DNA of 64,000 nucleotides from Owenia fusiformis (lineage: Eukaryota > Annelida > Polychaeta > Sabellida > Oweniidae): contig CAIIXF020000005.1 in NCBI GenBank assembly GCA_903813345.2, forward strand, positions 248,001-312,000, in the 5' to 3' direction. Positions 12,101 through 24,100 of this stretch are shown here, piece by piece. The first letter of the stretch is position 1, and each line of letters starts with the position of its first letter. The position numbers and the translations under genes are program-made. A model generated the notes under the pieces. The model saw only the letters and a program-made list of their open reading frames with translations. It was not told the DNA's origin and did not search any database.

Positions 12101-15100
12101 AATAAGTTATCAAATAAGCTATGAAACACATCAAATTGTTAAATACCATGTATTCTTGACTGTTTTAAACTATTATAATTGTCATGTGAATTGTGTGATC
12201 TCATAATGGATGATTGTAATGCTTCATTAGAAGTGATGTTAGACACTACAACTGTTTTGTCAAGTATTCCAAGGAAAGTCGATTTTTCCACTTTAGTTCA
12301 TCTTAAATAAGTAATAGACTCCGCATAGGGTGTAATTATGTTGATATCTTTGCAACATATTTGTTTAAGATCATCTTTAGTATGAGCAAAGGACATCAAG
12401 GATTTTTCGAACTAAACTAAACTTTTTATCAGTGTGAATATTATTTTTCTGATGATCCCTGCATCCATGCATTATCTTACTCAGTCAAATCTGATCATTA
12501 AGCTTTGATTCTCAGAGTCTGGTATCACATCCAATGAAGCATGTAAGCATCCCCTATGACACCAAACAATCCACATGATCAATTTATTTTATAAAAGCAT
12601 TTAACGACATTACAGTTAACATTTTAATGTGTTTGGTAATTTATGAGAGTTTATTATGCCTGTAAATAAGGTTAATTTAGCTCATTCTCTCAATTATTTT
12701 TACTTGCCCCGGGTGCCTTGATTTCCGGTTACTATGGCAACCATTACTTATCTAATATTTCTGTTATACCAAATATTTTTTGATAGATTAATAAAGTATT
12801 ATATACTGCAGATTCTATGAAAATTTCATTAGATTATATTGAAAAATAAAAAAATTAGAGAGATATTATGAGAACTTTATGATATACCCTCGTATATTAA
12901 AATGTACCTATTCATATACTGTTTGAAAGCCCATGATATAGGGGTTCGATTAATCTACATCAAATTATAGGGAATGAGGTTACTTTTCTAGATAGGGTTT
13001 TTAGAAAAAAGGGTACCGGGTAGCAAATCCTCCATGCTGGGTTCAAACTTGGTACCCGGTCCAAAAACCGGGTATCAAAAAACGAAATATACGAATATAC
13101 AACATAATTAGATCATTAGAAAACGTGTAAGATTTGTTTTGAATTTACAAAAATGTATGTAACTTCCTTCAAAATTGAGCTAGAAGCTTCAAATAAAAGC
13201 ATTTTAAGGCTCTTTCTTCCTCTATCATCATGGTCACATTTCCATTGGTAATGAAGGGGGGGGATGCGATCGCACCCCCTCCTGGCTAGTACGCCAATGA
13301 CATTGTTAGACGATTTGAAAAACAAGACAAATCAATCTTACTCTATTTTCAATAGTTCGTATGTTGGTACGTGAATTGTTTTGATTATGATTTAAATCTG
13401 TAAATAGCTATCGTTGCTTTAGCAGAGAGGTGACGTGTGTTAATTTACATGATGCAACTTGTAAGATTTTGATTATCAATCATAATTTAAGTTATCCCAA
13501 TTTTCAAAAAATGTCCACTGAATTGTAAATTGTTATGTCTTACAATGTCATAGGTGTAGCCAGGGTACCGGGTACCAAGTTTAAACCCAGCATGGAGGAT
13601 TTACTACCCGGTACCCTGATTTTTCTACAAACCCTTTCTAGATATCAGCGTCCATTTATTGTAACTCGCGTTTGCTAACATTTGCTCACTTCTGAGATGA
13701 AGGCCACACGGGTAGTAAAAAGGCCAACGTTGTAACTATTTGTGACCTACATGTACATTGTACATCCCTATTTTCGTAATCAAAATGAAAGTTGAACCCT
13801 TCCTCTTTATTTTGATACCAAACAACAGCATGTTAGGTACTTAAAATTAGGTAAACTTTACTCCTCAAAAGTGCAAAAACTTAGCTTCTTATATAAGATA
13901 AGATAATCACAATATAGGGGATTGCAACAATTTCGGAAATTCGCGGAGGTCAAAGCCGTCATTTGCGGGAATTCGCGGGACATTGCGGGACACGCGAATT
14001 AGCCTAATTTTGATCAAATTCGCGGGATAATCCCGCCATTCGCGGGACACTTGACAGCTCTGTGAATGATACATAATGGCACTGGTAAAACATTAGAAAC
14101 ATTATATTTCATTTTAGATGTTGAATGTCAAGGTTCAACAACAAAGTTACCATGTCCATATGGCATGAATGATACATAATGGCACTGGTAAAACATTAGA
14201 AACATTATATTTCATTTTAGATGTTGAATGTCAAGGTTCAACAACAAAGTTACCATGTCCATATGGCATGAATGATACATAATGGCACTGGTAAAACACT
14301 AGAAACATTATATTTCATTTTAGATGTTCAATGTCAAGGTTCAACAACAAAGTTACCATGTCCATATGGCATGAATGATACATAATGGCACTGGTAAAAC
14401 ACTAGAAACATTATATTTCATTTTAGATGTTCAATGTCAAGGTTCAACAACAAAGTTACCATGTCCATATGGCATGAATGATACATAATGGCACTGGTAA
14501 AACACTAGAAACATTATATTTCATTTTAGATGTTCAATGTCAAGGTTCAACAACAAAGTTACCATGTCCATATGGCATGATGATACATAATGGCACTGGT
14601 AAAACACTAGAACATTATATTTCATTTTAGATGTTCAATGTCATAAGGTTCAACAACAAGTTACCATGTCCCTATGGCATGAATGATACATAATGGCACT
14701 GGGTAAACACTAGAAACATATATTTCATTTTAGATGTTCAATGTCAAGGTTCAACAAACAAAGTTACCATGTCCAATGGCTGAATGATACATAATGGCAC
14801 TGGTAAACACTAGAACATTATATTCTTTAGATTTCCAATGTCAAGGTTCAACAACAAAGTTACCATGTCCATATGGCATGAATGATACATAATGGCACTG
14901 GTAAAACACTAGAAACATTATATTTCATTTAGATGTTCAATGTCAAGGTTCAACAACAAAGTTACCATTGTCCATAATGGCATGAATGATACATAATGGC
15001 ACTGGTAAAACACTAGAAACTTATATTTCATTTTAGATGTTCAATGTCAAGTTCAACAACAACAAAGTTACCATGTCCATATGGCATGAATGATACATAA

Positions 15101-18100
15101 TGGCACTGGTAAAACACTAGAAACATTATATTTCATTTTAGATGTTCAATGTCAAGGTTCAACAACAAAGTTACCATGTCCATATGGCATGAATGATACA
15201 TAATGGCACTGGTAAAACACTAGAAACATTATATTTCATTTTAGATGTCCAATGTCAAGGTTCAACAACAAAGTTACCATGTCCATATGGCATGAATGAT
15301 ACATAATGGCACTGGTAAAACACTAGAAACATTATATTTCATTTTAGATGTTCAATGTCAAGGTTCAACAACAAAGTTACCATGTCCATATGGCATGAAT
15401 GATACATAATGGCACTGGTAAAACACTAGAAACATTATATTTCATTTTAGATGTTCAATGTCAAGTTCAACAACAAAGTTACCATGTCCATATCGCATGA
15501 ATGATACATAATGGCACTGGTAAAACACTAGAAACATTATATTTCATTTTAGATGTCCAATGTCAAGGTTCAACAACAAAGTTACCATGTCCATATGGCA
15601 TGAATGATACATAATGGCACTGGTAAAACACTAGAAACATTATAATTCATTTTAGATGTCCAATGTCAAGGTTCAACAACAAAGTTACCATGTCCATATG
15701 GCATGAATGATACATAATGGCACTGGTAAAACACTAGAAACATTATATTTCATTTTAGATGTTCAATGTCAAGGTTCAACAACAAAGTTACCATGTCCAT
15801 ATGGCATGAATGATACATAATGGCACTGGTAAAACACTAGAAACATTATATTTCATTTTAGATGTTCAATGTCAAGGTTCAACAACAAAGTTACCATGTC
15901 CATATGGCATGAATGATACATAATGGCACTGGTAAAACACTAGAAACATTATATTTCATTTTAGATGTTCAATGTCAAGGTTCAACAACAAAGTTACCAT
16001 GTCCATATGGCATGAATGATACATAATGGCACTGGTAAAACACTAGAAACATTATATTTCATTTTAGATGTTCAATGTCAAGGTTCAACAACAAAGTTAC
16101 CATGTCCATATGGCATGAATGATACATAATGGCACTGGTAAAACACTAGAAACATTATATTTCATTTTAGATGTCCAATGTCAAGGTTCAACAACAAAGT
16201 TACCATGTCCATATGGCATGAATGATACATAATGGCACTAGTAAAACACTAGAAACATTATATTTCATTTTAGATGTTCAATGTCAAGGTTCAACAACAA
16301 AGTTACCATGTCCATATTGCATGAATGATACATAATGGCACTGGTAAAACACTAGAAACATTATATTTCATTTTAGATGTTCAATGTCAAGGTTCAACAA
16401 CAAAGTTGCCATGTCCATATGGCATGAATGATACATAATGGCACTGGTAAAACACTAGAAACATTATATTTCATTTTAGATGTCCAATGTCAAGGTTCAA
16501 CAACAAAGTTACCATGTCCATATGGCATGAATGATACATAATGGCACTGGTAAAACACTAGAAACATTATATTTCATTTTAGATGTTGAATGTCATGAAT
16601 AAGGTTCAACAACAAAGTTACCATGTCCATATGGCATGAATGATACATAATGGCACTGGTAAAACACTAGAAACATTATAATTCATTTTAGATGTTCAAT
16701 GTCAAGGTTCAACAACAAAGTTACCATGTCCATATGGCATGAATGATACATAATGGCACTGGTAAAACACTAGAAACATTATATTTCATTTTAGATGTTC
16801 AATGTCAAGGTTCAACAACAAAGTTACCATGTCCATATGGCATGAATGATACATAATGGCACTGGTAAAACACTAGAAACATTATATTTCATTTTAGATG
16901 TTCAATGTCAAGGTTCAACAACAAAGTTACCATGTCCATATGGCATGAATGATACATAATGGCACTGGTAAAACACTAGAAGCATTATATTTCATTTTAG
17001 ATGTCCAATGTCAAGGTTCAACAACAAAGTTACCATGTCCATATGGCATGAATGATACATAATGGCACTGGTAAAACACTAGAAACATTATATTTCATTT
17101 TAGATGTTCAATGTCAAGGTTCAACAACAAAGTTACCATGTCCATATGGCATGAATGATACATAATGGCACTGGTAAAACACTAGAAACATTATATTTCA
17201 TTTTAGATGTTCAATGTCAAGGTTCAACAACAAAGTTACCATGTCCATATGGCATGAATGATACATAATGGCACTGGTAAAACACTAGAAACATTATATT
17301 TCATTTTAGATGTCCAATGTCAAGGTTCAACAACAAAGTTACCATGTCCATATGGCATGAATGATACATAATGGCACTGGTAAAACACTAGAAACATTAT
17401 ATTTCATTTTAGATGTCCAATGTCAAGGTTCAACAACAAAGTTACCATGTCCATATGGCATGAATGATACATAATGGCACTGGTAAAACACTAGAAACAT
17501 TATATTTCATTTTAGATGTTCAATGTCAAGGTTCAACAACAAAGTTACCATGTCCATATGGCATGAATGATACATAATGGCACTGGTAAAACACTAGAAA
17601 CATTATATTTCATTTTAGATGTCCAATGTCAAGGTTCAACAACAAAGTTACCATGTCCATATGGCATGAATGATACATAATGGCACTGGTAAAACACTAG
17701 AAACATTATATTTCATTTAGATGTTCAATGTCAAGGTTCAACAACAAAGTTACCATGTCCATATGGCATGAATGATACATAATGGCACTGGTAAAACACT
17801 AGAAACATTATATTTCATTTTAGATGTCCAATGTCAAGGTTCAACAACAAAGTTACCATGTCCATATGGCATGAATGATACATAATGGCACTGGTAAAAC
17901 ACTAGAAACATTATATTTCATTTTAGATGTCCAATGTCAAGGTTCAACAACAAAGTTACCATGTCCATATGGCATGAATGATACATAATGGCACTGGTAA
18001 AACACTAGAAACATTATATTTCATTTTAGATGTCCAATGTCAAGGTTCAACAACAAAGTTACCATGTCCATATGGCATGAATGATACATAATGGCACTGG

Positions 18101-21100
18101 TAAAACACTAGAAACATTATATTTCATTTTAGATGTTCAATGTCAAGGTTCAACAACAAAGTTACCATGTCCATATGGCATGAATGATACATAATGGCAC
18201 TGGTAAAACACTAGAAACATTATATTTCATTTTAGATGTCCAATGTCAAGGTTCAACAACAAAGTTACCATGTCCATATGGCATGAATGATACATAATGG
18301 CACTGGTAAAACACTAGAAACATTATATTTCATTTTAGATGTTCAATGTCAAGGTTCAACAACAAAGTTACCATGTCCATATGGCATGAATGATACATAA
18401 TGGCACTGGTAAAACACTAGAAACATTATATTTCATTTTAGATGTTCAATGTCAAGGTTCAACAACAAAGTTACCATGTCCATATGGCATGAATGATACA
18501 TAATGGCACTGGTAAAACACTAGAAACATTATATTTCATTTTAGATGTTCAATGTCAAGGTTCAACAACAAAGTTACCATGTCCATATGGCATGAATGAT
18601 ACATAATGGCACTGGTAAAACACTAGAAACATTATATTTCATTTTAGATGTTCAATGTCAAGGTTCAACAACAAAGTTACCATGTCCATATGGCATGAAT
18701 GATACATAATGGCACTGGTAAAACACTAGAAACATTATATTTCATTTTAGATGTCCAATGTCAAGGTTCAACAACAAAGTTACCATGTCCATATGGCATG
18801 AATGATACATAATGGCACTAGTAAAACACTAGAAACATTATATTTCATTTTAGATGTTCAATGTCAAGGTTCAACAACAAAGTTACCATGTCCATATTGC
18901 ATGAATGATACATAATGGCACTGGTAAAACACTAGAAACATTATATTTCATTTTAGATGTTCAATGTCAAGGTTCAACAACAAAGTTGCCATGTCCATAT
19001 GGCATGAATGATACATAATGGCACTGGTAAAACACTAGAAACATTATATTTCATTTTAGATGTCCAATGTCAAGGTTCAACAACAAAGTTACCATGTCCA
19101 TATGGCATGAATGATACATAATGGCACTGGTAAAACACTAGAAACATTATATTTCATTTTAGATGTTGAATGTCATGAATAAGGTTCAACAACAAAGTTA
19201 CCATGTCCATATGGCATGAATGATACATAATGGCACTGGTAAAACACTAGAAACATTATAATTCATTTTAGATGTTCAATGTCAAGGTTCAACAACAAAG
19301 TTACCATGTCCAAATGGCATGAATGATACATAATGGCACTGGTAAAACACTAGAAACATTATATTTCATTTTAGATGTTCAATGTCAAGGTTCAACAACA
19401 AAGTTACCATGTCCATATGGCATGAATGATACATAATGGCACTGGTAAAACACTAGAAACATTATATTTCATTTTAGATGTTCAATGTCAAGGTTCAACA
19501 ACAAAGTTACCATGTCCATATGGCATGAATGATACATAATGGCACTGGTAAAACACTAGAAGCATTATATTTCATTTTAGATGTCCAATGTCAAGGTTCA
19601 ACAACAAAGTTACCATGTCCATATGGCATGAATGATACATAATGGCACTGGTAAAACACTAGAAACATTATATTTCATTTTAGATGTTCAATGTCAAGGT
19701 TCAACAACAAAGTTACCATGTCCATATGGCATGAATGATACATAATGGCACTGGTAAAACACTAGAAACATTATATTTCATTTTAGATGTTCAATGTCAA
19801 GGTTCAACAACAAAGTTACCATGTCCATATGGCATGAATGATACATAATGGCACTGGTAAAACACTAGAAACATTATATTTCATTTTAGATGTCCAATGT
19901 CAAGGTTCAACAACAAAGTTACCATGTCCATATGGCATGAATGATACATAATGGCACTGGTAAAACACTAGAAACATTATATTTCATTTTAGATGTCCAA
20001 TGTCAAGGTTCAACAACAAAGTTACCATGTCCATATGGCATGAATGATACATAATGGCACTGGTAAAACACTAGAAACATTATATTTCATTTTAGATGTT
20101 CAATGTCAAGGTTCAACAACAAAGTTACCATGTCCATATGGCATGAATGATACATAATGGCACTGGTAAAACACTAGAAACATTATATTTCATTTTAGAT
20201 GTCCAATGTCAAGGTTCAACAACAAAGTTACCATGTCCATATGGCATGAATGATACATAATGGCACTGGTAAAACACTAGAAACATTATATTTCATTTAA
20301 GATGTTCAATGTCAAGGTTCAACAACAAAGTTACCATGTCCATATGGCATGAATGATACATAATGGCACTGGTAAAACACTAGAAACATTATATTTCATT
20401 TTAGATGTCCAATGTCAAGGTTCAACAACAAAGTTACCATGTCCATATGGCATGAATGATACATAATGGCACTGGTAAAACACTAGAAACATTATATTTC
20501 ATTTTAGATGTTCAATGTCAAGGTTCAACAACAAAGTTACCATGTCCATATGGCATGAATGATACATAATGGCACTGGTAAAACACTAGAAACATTATAT
20601 TTCATTTTAGATGTCCAATGTCAAGGTTCAACAACAAAGTTACCATGTCCATATGGCATGAATGATACATAATGGCACTGGTAAAACACTAGAAACATTA
20701 TATTTCATTTTAGATGTCCAATGTCAAGGTTCAACAACAAAGTTACCATGTCCATATGGCATGAATGATACATAATGGCACTGGTAAAACACTAGAAACA
20801 TTATATTTCATTTTAGATGTTCAATGTCAAGGTTCAACAACAAAGTTACCATGTCCATATGGCATGAATGATACATAATGGCACTGGTAAAACACTAGAA
20901 ACATTATATTTCATTTAAGATGTTCAATGTCAAGGTTCAACAACAAAGTTACCATGTCCATATGGCATGAATGATACATAATGGCACTGGTAAAACACTA
21001 GAAACATTATATTTCATTTTAGATGTTCAATGTCAAGGTTCAACAACAAAGTTACCATGTCCATATGGCATGAATGATACATAATGGCACTGGTAAAACA

Positions 21101-24100
21101 CTAGAAACATTATATTTCATTTTAGATGTCCAATGTCAAGGTTCAACAACAAAGTTACCATGTCTATATGGCATGAATGATACATAATGGCACTGGTAAA
21201 ACACTAGAAACATTATATTTCATTTTAGATGTTCAATGTCAAGGTTCAACAACAAAGTTACCATGTCCATATGGCATGAATGATACATAATGGCACTGGT
21301 AAAACACTAGAAACATTATATTTCATTTTAGATGTTCAATGTCAAAGTTCAACAACAAAGTTACCATGTCCATATGGCATGAATGATACATAATGGCACT
21401 GGTAAAACACTAGAAACATTATATTTCATTTTAGATGTCCAATGTCAAGGTTCAACAACAAAGTTACCATGTCCATATGGCATGAATGATACATAATGGC
21501 ACTGGTAAAACACTAGAAACATTATATTTCATTTTAGATGTCCAATGTCAAGGTTCAACAACAAAGTTACCATGTCCATATGGCATGAATGATACATAAT
21601 GGCACTGGTAAAACACTAGAAACATTATATTTCATTTTAGATGTTCAATGTCAAGGTTCAACAACAAAGTTACCATGTCCATATGGCATGAATGATACAT
21701 AATGGCACTGGTAAAACACTAGAAACATTATATTTCATTTTAGATGTCCAATGTCAAGGTTCAACAACAAAGTTACCATGTCCATATGGCATGAATGATA
21801 CATAATGGCACTGGTAAAACACTAGAAACATTATATTTCATTTTAGATGTCCAATGTCAAGGTTCAACAACAAAGTTACCATGTCCATATGGCATGAATG
21901 ATACATAATGGCACTGGTAAAACACTAGAAACATTATATTTCATTTTAGATGTCCAATGTCAAGGTTCAACAACAAAGTTACCATGTCCATATGGCATGA
22001 ATGATACATAATGGCACTGGTAAAACACTAGAAACATTATATTTCATTTTAGATGTCCAATGTCAAGGTTCAACAACAAAGTTACCATGTCCATATGGCA
22101 TGAATGATACATAATGGCACTGGTAAAACACTAGAAACATTATATTTCATTTTAGATGTCCAATGTCAAGGTTCAACAACAAAGTTACCATGTCCATATG
22201 GCAGCAATATATCGTCAAGTGAATGCGAGTACTACAACTGTTGCTATGACAATTCTTCATCTCCAATATGCTACCAAAGAGCACCAGGTGAGTACTCATA
22301 TCAGCAAGCATCCAGTTTCTCAGAAATACGATTTTATATTTCTTATTTCAATATGTAGACTAATGTGTTGGTATACCCTTTGCATTCGTTTGACTTCACT
22401 TCTTAAAAGAGAGCTTCGTCTTCAGTTTAACTAGACTCTGCACGCAGGGTAGTGTTGGTATGATATCGGAATCCAAATGTCTTCACATAAATTACCTGCA
22501 CTCTATTTAAAACATATTTCAGAATGTGTTAACTTAGCATGTGGAGATAATGAAACAACAACCATAGAATGCCCAGTCGATGATATGATCCGAATAGCAA
22601 GGGTGGGGAATGCTGCTCGAACAAATTGCAATGGGACGGATATATGTCTAGCTTATATTCGATACCCTAATAACACCAAAGCGAAATGCAATAATAAAAC
22701 AAAGTGTGCGTTACCAAACAAGACCTATGAAAATGGCCAGAGTGAACGATGCACAACATACGACGAGAGAGGAAAGGTCGTATACATTCCAACAACATCT
22801 CAATTTGTCTGCTTCAGATGTTATCCCATCCCAACTACTACAACTTCAACAACAACTACGGTATTACCAACCACTATAAGCCAGACTAGCTCTAACAGTA
22901 CTGTAGATGTACATGGCGGTTCAGGTAGGATGGTTATCCTTAGATCCTAACAACAGAATTATGGGGTGAAAAATATATATATTGGAGTTACATAAGTATC
23001 TCCATGGGCTTTCAATAGATTGAATGCCCATCGTATAAGATGAAGTAGTTTATTCAAAACAAAGATTAATTACCAACAAAATTATAAAAGAATTAAGATC
23101 AAAAGCTTTTCAAATATTAATTATTTATTCATATTTGACACTTGGGTGATTTGACACATTTGACATATTACAATTATTGAGCACATGTACAATGAATGAG
23201 TCAATAAAACGATAGGTTTCCGGGAGGTTTCGAGATGAGTTAACAAAAGAACGAGAATGCATGCAATGTTAAACGAAAATATCGTATACATGTATCAGAA
23301 TTAAAATGTTCCAAAATTAAATCATCTTTCTTTTCATGTAAAAAGGCCAATATCTAACATTAATCGATTATCACTTTTGCTTTATTTTGCAGATGTGGTC
23401 ATAATTTTTAACACATCCTGTAGTTTTAATTCTCAGCATAGTTGATCATGATTTCCATGGTATCCATTCTATTCTTATCTTTATTTGTTTACAACATAAC
23501 TTACCAATATGCTTTTTAACCTGTTTTGTTTTACTTAACCAGGTCTTAATATTCCACTGTTGCTCTACATTGTGGTCCCAGCAATCGTTGTTGTTGTCGT
23601 TGCGTTCATTATGTTGGGACTGTGGTACAAGTATCGCTATAAACGAAATGACAAAAGGTAATTTACCATCTAGCAAAGCCAGAAACTTGAATCTAACCCT
23701 CACTAATTCAATTCTAATCTTGACCTTGACCTTCACTTGACATTTCACTTATTAACTTCCAGTAAAACAAATAGCTTGAATTTTACTAAATGTACCATCA
23801 CGCCTTACCATCGACAAGGTACAGTCACGTGACAGTGACAAAATATACCGTAGTACACTTTTGATGTACTATGTCACTATAAACTGATTTTAAGCAAAGA
23901 CTATGATGTAGGTTTGATGAAGGTTTTCAAAATAAATTTGAGGAATACATAAAGCATTTCATGTTTGATTTCGCGTGTATTCGATTGACTGTACCTTGTC
24001 GATGGTTAGGCGTGACCATGTTATTTCAGATTATTGTTAGTGTTAATAAGCTGATATACACAATTCTCTTTTTGCTCTGCAACGATTAGTGGAATCAATT

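Larger units (their letters stand above)
9902..22202 (+). repeat. 103-bp tandem satellite built from the intron-1/exon-2 splice junction
   Basis: There are 13 uninterrupted units from 9902 to 11240, then after a transposon about 79 more from 14065 to 22202. Each unit is 53 bp equal to the 3' end of intron 1 (ending ATTTCATTTTAG), then 47 bp equal to the start of exon 2, then ATG. Units differ mainly at one site, reading GTTCAATG, GTCCAATG or GTTGAATG. Read from the decoy acceptor in the gene's frame, each unit gives DVQCQGSTTKLPCPYG, then MNDT and a TAA stop. Confidence 0.97.

Noticed and set aside
9902-22202. CRISPR-like array
   Set aside because: Units are directly adjacent, 103 bp long, with no unique spacers, and the genome is clearly eukaryotic (introns, PSMD6).
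22156-22434. Second overlapping ORF across the trefoil exon
   Set aside because: Shadow frame of exon 2; it lacks the cysteine pattern and runs through the intron and the MITE.
23446-23748. Minus-strand ORF over exon 4
   Set aside because: Antisense shadow of the transmembrane exon.
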